Shown here: positions 38,849 to 47,669 of the stretch, in pieces
Numbering within the stretch: position 1 is the first letter of the stretch
Layout of the letters: each line of letters starts with the position of its first letter
Origin: Pseudomonadota bacterium
GTDB lineage: Bacteria; Pseudomonadota; Alphaproteobacteria; Sphingomonadales; Sphingomonadaceae
Direction: 5' to 3'
Length of the DNA: 64,000 bases
Assembly: GCA_020160755.1 (NCBI GenBank)
Contig: JAIUPN010000006.1
Coordinates: 204,307-268,306, forward strand
Position numbers and translations under genes: made by a program
The notes under the pieces: generated by a model
What the model saw: only the letters and a program-made list of their open reading frames with translations
Database searches by the model: none
What the model was told of the DNA's origin: nothing

Positions 38849-39098
38849 CCGGCCGTGAACGGCGCTGTCGCACATCGACTTGTCGGCCGCGTTCGATCGG
38901 ACAGGTCCGCCGCGATGCCAGCCAGTCTTCGACTTCGGACAGATCCCACACCACGCAGCGCGGTGACAGGGCGAAGCGGCGGGGGAACTCGCCGCGTTGC
39001 TCCATGCCGAAGATCGTGCTGTCCGCCAGCGGCACCATTTCCTTCAGCTGATGGCGCCGGATAGTACGGGTGATGGTTCGACCGTGTTCGTTAGCCAT
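38811..39098 (-). CDS. AlpA-family phage/island regulatory protein
   Basis: 95 residues from ATG 39098; a longer frame to 39152 exists, but the sequence aligns best from MANEHGRTITRTIRRHQLKEMVPLADSTIFGMEQRGEFPRRFALSPRCVVW. That segment is the typical AlpA/MerR-like winged HTH (the recognition helix includes STIFGMEQRGEFPR). A basic C-terminal tail of about 30 residues follows. Such proteins often act as excisionase or transcriptional activator for P4-like integrases. It is convergent with int and overlaps its 3' end by 38 bp. Confidence 0.82.
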   Translation of the reverse strand: MANEHGRTITRTIRRHQLKEMVPLADSTIFGMEQRGEFPRRFALSPRCVVWDLSEVEDWLASRRTCPIERGRQVDVRQRRSRPVRGSDRVPALVQ

Positions 39099-39439
39099 TG
39101 CATGCGTCCTTGCGCTTCCTCCGAAATGTGATCGAAAGCGCGTCTGAAGCATCGAATAAAGTGCATTCTGAACCGAAGGTAGGTTGGCGCAGGATTGGCT
39201 GGATACGGCGTCAGACCAAAGCCAGGACGTATGTTGCTAAACCGAGAGTGTGGTGCTGTTCGGGGCCCGATTGTGCGGTTGACGACCATTTCCGGGTCTA
39301 GTGAAAATGGCCGTCAGAGCGCAGTTCTCTGCCAGATTTTGAGAGGGCGCAATCGATCCAATGCAATATCTTGTAACGTCGATCGGCGGCGCATCTCGGA
39401 AAGCCACGGTGAATTTTTCACGTACCCAGCACTGCGACT

Positions 39440-39580
39440 TCAGGCTGTATAGGCGACGTAAATGCCATTAACCCAAGCGATAACGAAGATCAGCGCGATC
39501 ACATAGTCTTCTAGATATAGGCCCCGGACTACCGACAATCTGTCTTGGCGTATGGTAGGGTCAAACATCAGCGTGGTCAT
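39440..39580 (-). CDS. Possible 46-residue single-span membrane protein
   Basis: A short frame from ATG 39580. It has a charged N-terminal part (FDPTIRQDRLSVVRGLYLED) and one hydrophobic helix near the C-terminus (YVIALIFVIAWVNGIYVAY). No good Shine-Dalgarno is visible. The frame can be extended upstream to 39670, but the added part is not membrane-like. The case is weak; support comes from the tidy helix and from an operator-like repeat 220 bp upstream. Confidence 0.3.
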   Translation of the reverse strand: MTTLMFDPTIRQDRLSVVRGLYLEDYVIALIFVIAWVNGIYVAYTA

Positions 39581-39801
39581 CTGGTTGTCGCTGGGCTCGG
39601 CTGTGCATCCACACTCTGCACCCGCACATAGCGAAGAACTACAAGCGTCGTTAGCGCGCGCTTCAAGCAATCCGTGCCTCCCAGCGAGTGGGCCGCCAGC
39701 TTATTGGGCTGACGGCCCTGCGACCCGAAGGACGTTGCAATAGGGCAATGCAATCGATTTCCTTCGAAGAAAAATGGCTAGCACGACCCGACGATTCGTT
39801 T

Positions 39802-39816
39802 CGTAAATTGTTGTAA
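39802..39816 (+). promoter_or_regulatory. TGTAA-type direct repeat, period 10 bp
   Basis: CGTAA (39802-39806) and TGTAA (39812-39816) are exactly 10 bp apart. The 14-mer GTAAATTGTTGTAA here is identical to the one at 55043-55056 upstream of the response-regulator gene. Confidence 0.6.
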
Positions 39817-39919
39817 TCAGAAGTTGGAAACGCACGGTGGCCAAAACCGCCGTTTGAAAGGGCAGTTTTGATCGCGCATGGATCCCATTTAGAGCCGTCC
39901 CAAGTTCTACCAGTCTTGT

Positions 39920-42900
39920 TTAGAACTTGCCCAGCAGATTGATGAACACTCCCTTGCTTGTGTAGCTTTGATCGGTCAGGTCATCTGAGAAGTCTGAGAC
40001 ACTGTAGCCGATACCAACCTTCACGTTGTTGCCGAGGTGGCGATAGATCGCAGCAAGGCCGCCCCAACGGGCATCGCCTGCAAGATCGCTGCTCAAATAG
40101 TGCCCTTCCACGACCAGATCCCATTGCTGAACAGGGCGCCAGTCAAGCCTGAGCACGCCGAGGTGGGTGTTGCTGGTCACGAACGTGTCTGAGGTCCGAT
40201 CAAGCGACACCTGGCCTTGGCGGTAGCCATATTTGGCGCCGACGGTCAGACTGTCGCTGAGATCGTAGTTGACGTCGATCATCCCGATCTGGCTGCGCTG
40301 CTTGGGACTGCCAGTTTCCCCGCCGCCAGTAATCTGTCCAACTGGCCCCATGTCCTGGAAGTAGCTGTAGCGTGCCAGTACGTTGAGCCGGTCATTGGTG
40401 ACAGGCCGATAGGCGAACCCGATCGTGCCTTCGACATAGTCGGCAGCGCGCACGCTCGGCCCGTCGTTATCGGCAATGGCGAAGTTAAGCCGGCCGAGCG
40501 CCCGCCAATCAGGGTTGAGCTGGACCGAAGCGGTGTTTCGGAACAGCCAGACAGTCTGGTCGCGACCACCGCCGCGCTCAAAGCGGGCTTCGACGTTCGA
40601 TCCAAACTGGACATCCTTTGTGGTATAGCCGAAGCCGAAGGTCCCTGCGGTCCTGCGGAACACACCGGTGGTAGCATCGTCGATCTGGCCGTTCTCGAAC
40701 GACGCGCTGAACGACAGCTTTTCATTAGGATCGAACTTCATCCCAAGGCTGCGCATCGTGCTGGGCCCGGTGCCGCCATAGCCGATACGATTTTCGCCAA
40801 ATACGCTGAGCGACGAACCGAACCGGTGTCGTGCACCGACAGTCAGAGTGCCCGAGTTCGAGCGGGTGAAGATGTTCACCGGCTCCAGCCCGGTCGTGCT
40901 CCGGTCGGCCAGCAGCGAGTAGCCGATGTAGGCTTCCGAGCCCTGGCCGTAGCGGCGGTTGAGCTGGATATCGGCGCCAAGCCCGCCGTCACCTTCCGAA
41001 ACTTCGGCCGTCAGAGACATGCGATCAGTAATCTCGGCCTTGCCGCCGATCCCGACGCGGTTGTTGCGGTTGCGACCAGCATCGCTTTCGAGCGTGGCCT
41101 GCCCAAACCCGTAAAGCGACCAGTTGCGGCCTTCCGGGCTGTAACCGAGCTGGACCGCAGCGTCGGTTCGAGTGCCGGTCTCGATGCTGTTATACAGCAA
41201 GCCTGGAACCTGCTGATCGCGGCGAAGCCCCAGCTTAAGGTCGATATCGCTCCCAAGGTCCTGCTCAAGATCGAAGCTAGCAGTGCGGCGGGCACCGGCC
41301 GAGGCGGAGTCGAGCGTCTCGTACTTTGCAGAAACGCGGGTGCTGTCGCCGATCGGCAACGCGAGGGCTGCGCCCCAACGGACCGTGTCGCTCGGCGTGA
41401 GCTGTGAGCTGGCAGCGAATCCTGCTTCGCGGCTCTCATAGAACGCCGAGAGAGTTCCGCGATCACCGGTCTGCCCTTGCAGTTCGGCAAAATTGACGGC
41501 GCCTTCGAGCTTCCAGGCGCGCGCAGTGCGACCGGCAACTCCCGGCGTTGCAATGTCGGTGAAGGACAGCCCGCCGTCGACCGAATTGGCCTGGCCGAAG
41601 GCTGGACCGTCGGTCTGCGCGATCTCGCCCTTGAGATAGGTGCCGGCGGTCAGCCGCAGCATCGCATCCGCACCAAGCAGGGTCTGGTCGGCAGTATCGG
41701 TCGTCTCGCGCTGGGCCGAGACTCCAACCCGAAGTGTGTCGCCGAGCCACGCCGAACCGCGCCCACCAAGGGTGTAGCCATCGAGACTACCGACTGGCGG
41801 GGTGTATTCGTAACGGACCACGAGCACGGGCACGTTCCCGGTAGAACTGGATTCGCGCACCGTTCCGCTGGTAGCGACAGTAGAAGCCAAGGGGCGCAAC
41901 AGCGTGACGCGGCCCTGGAAATAGTCGATGTCGTAGTCTTCCTGAGGCCGCAGCTCGCGGGTTTCGAGCACGAGTCCGGTGTCGCGGTCGCGAACTTCAA
42001 CGCGCAGGCGCTCCGAGCCGACGGTCAGATCCTGACGCTTGAGAAAATAGAGCGACCCGCCCGTTCCGCGGAACTCGTCACGGCCGGGAACGGTGCCCGG
42101 ATCCGAGGCGAAGGCGGTGAACTGCAACTGGCGTTCGCCGAAGCTGGTGGTCGCCTCGCTCTTGTGGTCGAACGCAATCCCGAACAGTCCGCGGTCAAGC
42201 GGCGCGAGTTCGGCCTGGTTCAAATCGACGACATAATTGCCAACCATCAGGCTGGTGTCAGCATGCTGTAGCCGCAGATAGAACTGCCCCTGAGTCGGCG
42301 CATCTTCGACCAGCGTGCTGTCGTCGCCGTAGGTGGTGTAATACTCGTTCGACCCCATCCGGCGCAGCAATTGGCGCGGATCCTTGCGGTCCAAGTTGTT
42401 GAACATGTCACCAAGCAGCGTTTCGCCGGTGTCAAGTGACGCGGTCAGTTTCCAGCCATCGCCGAAGGTGCCTTTCGTATAGAACGCCGCGCGCGAGGTG
42501 AGCGAATTGCCATCGGCGAGCGGATCGCCCGAGACTTCAACCGCTGACCCGCTTCCGTTCATCGACCGGAAGGTGAGGTCACCCTGACCGACGAAGAACC
42601 AGTCGCTGCGCGGCACCGCCACATCGCGTGAGGTCGCAAAGGTGGTCTGGCCATCGCGTTCGATGGTAACCCGCACGTCCTTGCTGTCCCGGTCAACAAG
42701 CTGCTGAGTGATGAACTTGCCGTCGGGATTGACCGGGACCAGCTGGCCGCTGACGCGGATCATGTCTTTCGAGGGGTCGGCAACCCCGCTCACCGTCACT
42801 GTGGCGGTGCGGCTCATCGGGATATTGCGGATTTGCGCTTCATCGACCACGCCAAAGGTCGGACGTGCGTTGGGTGCGCCGTCGATGCGGACGGGTTCGG

Positions 42901-44212
42901 GAACCAGTGTCAGTTCCTCGGGCTTGGATTCGTCGAACCGACCGCGATCATCATAGACCCGAAAAGTGTAGAACAAGTCGCGCGGCGCATCGGCGGCCGG
43001 CTGCCACTGCGCAAAGCCGTTCGCATCGATCGCGACGACTGCGAGCGGCGGTGAATCGGTTACAACTCCGCCTGCAAAGATCCGCACTTCGCCCTTGGCT
43101 ACATAAGAGGGATAGTTGGTGTAGGTCTGGAACTGGGCCGGGCTGCCCACGACCACGGTGCGTTCGCTGCCGATCAGCCCGATCGACATGACGGGTTCAG
43201 CGGCGTGACCATCGGCGCGTACTTCGAGCGCGTGGTCGGGAGCTACTGGCTGCCCTTCGGGTTCAGTGCGAATTTCGAAACCCGATGCCGGGGCAACGCT
43301 GGTGGTCACGGTCTGCGGCGGCGGAGGCGAAGCATTCCAGGTGTCCTTGGCGACCACCCCGGCACTGCGCGCACCGCAAGACGAGGTGATGGCCAGTTTT
43401 AGCCCTGCGCAGGCCTCTGGCTGCAGCAAGCTCGCGGTAAAGCGTCCTTCGGCATCGAGCGGGACGATCTGACCTTCGATAGTCAGGATTGCGGAGGCAT
43501 CGGCGACTTTGCCATAAGCCATGATCGGCTGGGCCTGCACCAGGTCGATACCGCGATGGCTCGCCGAGTCAGTCACGCCAAATGCCGGACGACTGGCGCT
43601 GGCTGGGGTAACAAGCGCACCGGGTTCGGCGATGTTCAGCGGCTGCGGCGCGGTCTCATCGAAATTGCCCTCGGCATCGTAGACACGGTAGACATATTGC
43701 ATGTCTGAAGCAGCGTAGGTTGTCGGAGTCCAGCGGGCGGCCCCGCTCGCGCCTACCGGCACAATGGCATGCGGGGTTTGGGTAGGCGACACTGCTGCGT
43801 CGAAGATGCGGATTTCGCCGCGCTCGAGCGCCGCCGGATAATTCGAGTAACCGATGAAAGTCGCTTCTGCACCGCGAACGACGGTCAGCTCATGACCGAC
43901 AAGCCCGGTGGACAGGATCGGACTGCGCCCATCCTCCAGTCGGTCGATGGCAAATTCATCGAGTCCGGCCGGCATGGCCGTTTTTGTTGGGGACAAAATC
44001 GTCCGTTTGCTCTCGGCGGCGGCAGGGGCGACCCCCAAAGCTTGTGCGCTCTGCACGGCCTTGGCATAGTCTGCAAAGCCTAGCTCGGCCGCTTGCGCCG
44101 TGGCAGGAACAAACCCGGCAGCGGCGATGACCGACATGCTGGCCAGAAGCCGTGCGCGGCGCGGACGCTGTGACATGGACATAGCGTTCCGCTGGTTGGT
44201 TGGCTTTTTCAT
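39920..44212 (-). CDS. Large outer-membrane beta-barrel protein with N-terminal repeat domains
   Basis: 1430 residues from ATG 44212; the frame is open to 44353. Signal peptide (ARLLASMSVIAAAGFVPATAQA). The N-terminal half has two diverged copies of an about 140-residue module (GLVGHELTVVRG... NFDETAPQPL and GLIGSERTVVVG... RFDESKPEEL). These are followed by a transition with RSDWFFVGQGDLTF. The remaining about 850 residues alternate short polar and aromatic strands typical of a wide barrel and end in NLLGKF, with the C-terminal Phe used as BAM recognition signal. No TonB box is recognised. It is the last gene of the five-gene operon, 5 bp after the OmpA-like gene, and probably forms the membrane channel or anchor of the system. 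Confidence 0.8.
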   Translation of the reverse strand: MKKPTNQRNAMSMSQRPRRARLLASMSVIAAAGFVPATAQAAELGFADYAKAVQSAQALGVAPAAAESKRTILSPTKTAMPAGLDEFAIDRLEDGRSPILSTGLVGHELTVVRGAEATFIGYSNYPAALERGEIRIFDAAVSPTQTPHAIVPVGASGAARWTPTTYAASDMQYVYRVYDAEGNFDETAPQPLNIAEPGALVTPASASRPAFGVTDSASHRGIDLVQAQPIMAYGKVADASAILTIEGQIVPLDAEGRFTASLLQPEACAGLKLAITSSCGARSAGVVAKDTWNASPPPPQTVTTSVAPASGFEIRTEPEGQPVAPDHALEVRADGHAAEPVMSIGLIGSERTVVVGSPAQFQTYTNYPSYVAKGEVRIFAGGVVTDSPPLAVVAIDANGFAQWQPAADAPRDLFYTFRVYDDRGRFDESKPEELTLVPEPVRIDGAPNARPTFGVVDEAQIRNIPMSRTATVTVSGVADPSKDMIRVSGQLVPVNPDGKFITQQLVDRDSKDVRVTIERDGQTTFATSRDVAVPRSDWFFVGQGDLTFRSMNGSGSAVEVSGDPLADGNSLTSRAAFYTKGTFGDGWKLTASLDTGETLLGDMFNNLDRKDPRQLLRRMGSNEYYTTYGDDSTLVEDAPTQGQFYLRLQHADTSLMVGNYVVDLNQAELAPLDRGLFGIAFDHKSEATTSFGERQLQFTAFASDPGTVPGRDEFRGTGGSLYFLKRQDLTVGSERLRVEVRDRDTGLVLETRELRPQEDYDIDYFQGRVTLLRPLASTVATSGTVRESSSTGNVPVLVVRYEYTPPVGSLDGYTLGGRGSAWLGDTLRVGVSAQRETTDTADQTLLGADAMLRLTAGTYLKGEIAQTDGPAFGQANSVDGGLSFTDIATPGVAGRTARAWKLEGAVNFAELQGQTGDRGTLSAFYESREAGFAASSQLTPSDTVRWGAALALPIGDSTRVSAKYETLDSASAGARRTASFDLEQDLGSDIDLKLGLRRDQQVPGLLYNSIETGTRTDAAVQLGYSPEGRNWSLYGFGQATLESDAGRNRNNRVGIGGKAEITDRMSLTAEVSEGDGGLGADIQLNRRYGQGSEAYIGYSLLADRSTTGLEPVNIFTRSNSGTLTVGARHRFGSSLSVFGENRIGYGGTGPSTMRSLGMKFDPNEKLSFSASFENGQIDDATTGVFRRTAGTFGFGYTTKDVQFGSNVEARFERGGGRDQTVWLFRNTASVQLNPDWRALGRLNFAIADNDGPSVRAADYVEGTIGFAYRPVTNDRLNVLARYSYFQDMGPVGQITGGGETGSPKQRSQIGMIDVNYDLSDSLTVGAKYGYRQGQVSLDRTSDTFVTSNTHLGVLRLDWRPVQQWDLVVEGHYLSSDLAGDARWGGLAAIYRHLGNNVKVGIGYSVSDFSDDLTDQSYTSKGVFINLLGKF

Positions 44213-44217
44213 TGCGA

Positions 44218-47200
44218 TTACTCCCGGCCCGGCGTGCCAGTGGCACGGCTGACATTGGCCTCGATGATGGGCTTGGCTTCCTTCCAGTCGGCGGCAAACA
44301 GTGCTTCGACAGCAGTCTTCGTTGCAGCCGCGCGGCGCTCGGCGAGGGTCCAATCCTCACCGACCCCGGCTTGGTAGTTGATCTGGATGACCAGCCGCTT
44401 GGCGTCCTCGGGCCGCAACGAGGCGAGCCGCTGGGCAAATTCCGGACGAAGGGTTGTGGACCCAGGCAGGAAGGCCCGAGTGTCAAGATCAAGCCCGACA
44501 GTGGCAGCGCGCTGCACCCCGAAGTTGAGCTCGCTGATCTTGCCGCGGGTGAGGCGGATCGACTGCGGGTTGTCAGACGTCGGCCAGTACCCTTGCGCAA
44601 CGGTCCGCACATCGAGCTTGAGCACGAAATTCGAACCGATCTGGGCATCCGGCACCGCCGCGCAGGCGATATGGTAGCGGCCGAATTGATCGGTGGTGAT
44701 CAGCTCGCCGTTGACGGTAGCGAGACGCGCGCCCGGAATGCCGGGTTCGCCCTCGTCCTGATAACCATCGCCGTCGCGGTCTTCGAAGACCTTGCCGATC
44801 ACTTCTGAGCAATCGAACACCGCGCTCGGCACGATCGAAACCACCGCCTGGCCGCGATTCGAGATTTCCGAGCCGTCGGTCCCGTTTTGAGCAAGGCCGT
44901 TGTTAACCCGGTCGCCGGTGGTAACGCCTGCACCGACCACAACGGTCAGCTTGTAAGTCACCGTGCCGTTGGCGGGGATGACCTGACGGGTCCAACGCAG
45001 CTCGCGGTCGTTCACTTGCGGTTCTGCCGCAGTACCGTTGATCGAGGCTGTCCCGGTGACATATTTGAAGCCGGGCGGGAGAAGGTCGATCACATCGACA
45101 CCGGCGCGCTGTGCCGATTCGGCGTTGCGCACGGTGATTGTGTAGGGAACCAGATCGCCGACGCTCGCCGTGCGCTTGATGCTGGTCTTGGAAACGACCA
45201 ACGGGCTGCGCGAGGTGAACGGATCGATCGGAATGTGGTTGAAGATGACGTCAGGATCGCCCTGCGCGAGCCGGAACGACTGATACCAGCGTACTGTCTC
45301 GCCATTGGCAGGCGCGTTCGAACTGCTGCCGATCATCACCGGAGCGGACAATCCGGTCGGATCAAAAGCATCGATTTCGGCCGGAAGGACGGTTGAGGGA
45401 GCCGAATAGCCAGTCGGCGCAGCAATCGAGATCGTGTAGACGGTTTCTGCCGTCGGACACAGCGGTGAGGCGCCGGGAATGATGTCGAAGCGGTAGTTAC
45501 CGTTCGCATCGGTCGATTGGGTTTGCTGACTGGCCGACAAGAAGCACACCGCTGGGAGCGCCGAGCCATTTGCGCCAAGCAGTGTGACAACTGCATTACG
45601 GACCGGCGCACGGGTAATCGAATCGTAGACCACGCCGGATGGATCGAGCGGCAGGTTCTGGTCGATCACAACGGTATTGTCGGCGAGCGTAACGCTTGAG
45701 AGGACCCGATAGACGACATTGTTGTCGGGATTGGTGAAGCGGATCGAATAGCCTGGTCCGCTCAGCAGACCGTCGATGCGGTAGTTGCCTTGGGCATCCG
45801 ACCGGGCCGTCCCGACCACCACACCATCGCGGATGACTTCGACAATCCAGCCCACTCGCCGGGTTTCGCCCGAATCGAGCTGCTGGTTGCCGTTTCGATC
45901 ATCGTAGACTGTACCGGTCACCGAACTGAGTGCGGGCTCCACCACGATCGTCACGGTCGATTGGGCACAGTTGGTCGGGTTCAGTTTCTCGCAAATCTGG
46001 TAGCCGATCGTATAGGTGCCGGCGGGCACCGAAGGAGCGACGCTGACATTGCCGGTGGCAGAATCGAGCGCCACCCCCGGATTACTGGCGGGGGCGGTAA
46101 CGGTGATCGTGACGTTGCCCGGGGTCGGCGCGACCCCGTTCAAGGCATCGTTGCTGAGGATATTGCCAGCGTTGGCGTTGCCAATGCCGCTGCGCAGATT
46201 GCCGTAGTTGTCGTCGCTTGCCGAAATGGCGGGCGCGGTCACCACGACGGTGACGACTGCATCGGCACAATTGGCCGGGTTGTTGTTCTCGCAGATGCGG
46301 TAGTTTATGGTGTAAGTGCCAGCGGGCGTGCCAGCCGGGACGTCGACCAGACCAGTCGCCAGGTCGAGCACCGGGATCGGAGCGCCGTTGATCGACGCGG
46401 CGCCTGCGGTGACCGTCGCGGTGATTGCGGAGACCACAACAGGTGCGCCGTTCAGAGTGTCGTTGGCGAAAGCGTTGACGATGTCGTCCGCACCGTTGGC
46501 GCCATTGACCGCTGCAGGCGCATCGTTGCTGGCGGCAATCGCCGGGGGCGTGACGACGACGTTGACGGTCGCGGCGGCGCAATTGGCCGGGTTGAGCGTT
46601 TCGCAGATCTGGTAGGAAATACTGTATGTGCCAGCGGGTACGCCGGGCGCGACGCTGACATTGCCTGTGGCGATATCGAGCGTGACGCCGGGGTTGCTGG
46701 CAGGCGTGGTGACACTGATGGTCACGTTGCCAGGCGTTGGCGCCGCACCGTTGAGGGCGTCGTTGGTGAGGATATTGGCGATGTTGGGCGCACCGTTGGC
46801 ACCGTTGACCGGCCCGGCGGTGTCATTGGTCGCCGCGATCGGCGCGGCGGAAACCACGATCGTCACAACCGCATCGGCGCAGTTGGTCGGATTATTGTTT
46901 TCGCAAATACGGTAGCCGATCGAATAGATGCCAGCCGGCGTGCCGGCTGGAACATCGACCAGCCCGGTGACCGGATCGAGCACGGGTATGGGCCCGCCGT
47001 TGATCGGTGTGGCAGGGCTGGTTACCGTCGCGGTGATCGCGGAAAGTACAACCGGCGCTCCATTGAGCGTATCATTGGCAAAAGCGTTGATCACGTCATT
47101 GCCGCCATTTGTGCCATTCACTGCGGGCGGCGCGTCGTTGGTGGCGACGATGGCGGGTGCAGCGACAACAATGGTCGCGGTCGCGGTCGCGCAATTGGTC

Positions 47201-47667
47201 GGATTGGCGGTTTCGCAAATTTGATATGTGATGGTATAGGTGCCTGCCGGGACCCCCGCTGCGACGCTGATCGCGCCGGTAGCGACATCGAGCGAGACAC
47301 CCGGGTTACTCGCGGGCGTGACGACCGAGATCGTCACGCTGGCGGGCGTCGGAGCCGTCCCATTGGCGCTGTCATTGGCCAGAACGTTGAGGACATTGGC
47401 TGCCCCGTTCGCGCCATTGACCGGTCCTGCATTGTCGGCATTGGCTGCCAGCACTGCGAGGAGCGCGTCGTTATCGACCGCCTGATTGTTGGTCGTGACT
47501 GTCTCGAACGTGCCTGAGCCGACTGTCACCCGCGCGGTGTTCACCGCTACCTGTGCCAGCACTGCGGCTGGACAGGCGACGACGAGGATTGGGCCGGCCG
47601 TGGAGAGCAGGCGACCAAGTCGCCTGCGCACCCGTTCAGAGCCATTTTTGGAAGTCGGCTTAGGCAT
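44218..47667 (-). CDS. Modular surface protein: 5 Ig-like modules, SdrD_B-like, DUF11 and OmpA-like C-terminus
   Basis: 1149 residues from ATG 47667. Signal peptide, then an N-terminal segment (AQVAVNTARV, FETVTTNNQAVDNDALLAV) closely resembling that of the 1404-residue neighbour, then five Ig-like modules of about 103 residues. Each module has a C-x7-C pair (for example ICETANPTNC). Next come two B-type carboxypeptidase-regulatory-like domains (GTVYDDRNGNQQLDSGE, later GKVFEDRDGDGYQDEGEPG) and a DUF11 domain (VGDLVPYTITVRNAESAQRAG). The end (LRPEFAQRLASL and WTLAERRAAATK) recalls an OmpA-type peptidoglycan-binding fold, but only partly. It could connect the surface modules to the cell wall. 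It follows the 1404-residue gene by 2 bp. Confidence 0.8.
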   Translation of the reverse strand: MPKPTSKNGSERVRRRLGRLLSTAGPILVVACPAAVLAQVAVNTARVTVGSGTFETVTTNNQAVDNDALLAVLAANADNAGPVNGANGAANVLNVLANDSANGTAPTPASVTISVVTPASNPGVSLDVATGAISVAAGVPAGTYTITYQICETANPTNCATATATIVVAAPAIVATNDAPPAVNGTNGGNDVINAFANDTLNGAPVVLSAITATVTSPATPINGGPIPVLDPVTGLVDVPAGTPAGIYSIGYRICENNNPTNCADAVVTIVVSAAPIAATNDTAGPVNGANGAPNIANILTNDALNGAAPTPGNVTISVTTPASNPGVTLDIATGNVSVAPGVPAGTYSISYQICETLNPANCAAATVNVVVTPPAIAASNDAPAAVNGANGADDIVNAFANDTLNGAPVVVSAITATVTAGAASINGAPIPVLDLATGLVDVPAGTPAGTYTINYRICENNNPANCADAVVTVVVTAPAISASDDNYGNLRSGIGNANAGNILSNDALNGVAPTPGNVTITVTAPASNPGVALDSATGNVSVAPSVPAGTYTIGYQICEKLNPTNCAQSTVTIVVEPALSSVTGTVYDDRNGNQQLDSGETRRVGWIVEVIRDGVVVGTARSDAQGNYRIDGLLSGPGYSIRFTNPDNNVVYRVLSSVTLADNTVVIDQNLPLDPSGVVYDSITRAPVRNAVVTLLGANGSALPAVCFLSASQQTQSTDANGNYRFDIIPGASPLCPTAETVYTISIAAPTGYSAPSTVLPAEIDAFDPTGLSAPVMIGSSSNAPANGETVRWYQSFRLAQGDPDVIFNHIPIDPFTSRSPLVVSKTSIKRTASVGDLVPYTITVRNAESAQRAGVDVIDLLPPGFKYVTGTASINGTAAEPQVNDRELRWTRQVIPANGTVTYKLTVVVGAGVTTGDRVNNGLAQNGTDGSEISNRGQAVVSIVPSAVFDCSEVIGKVFEDRDGDGYQDEGEPGIPGARLATVNGELITTDQFGRYHIACAAVPDAQIGSNFVLKLDVRTVAQGYWPTSDNPQSIRLTRGKISELNFGVQRAATVGLDLDTRAFLPGSTTLRPEFAQRLASLRPEDAKRLVIQINYQAGVGEDWTLAERRAAATKTAVEALFAADWKEAKPIIEANVSRATGTPGRE

Positions 47668-47669
47668 GA

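Larger units (their letters stand above)
39099..39919. other. Mostly noncoding stretch between AlpA gene and surface operon
   Basis: This 821-bp stretch has a relatively AT-rich look. It contains one possible small minus-strand ORF (39440-39580) and a TGTAA-type operator repeat at 39802-39816. A 9-bp perfect inverted repeat (39901-39909 with 39921-39929) overlaps the stop codon of the beta-barrel gene. No larger gene is supported; other short frames lack ribosome-binding sites or protein-like composition. Confidence 0.5.

Noticed and set aside
39736..39753. TGCAA pairs near 39736 and 62539 as further operator sites
   Set aside because: Their spacing is 13 and 14 bp, not the 10-bp phase shown by the other sites.
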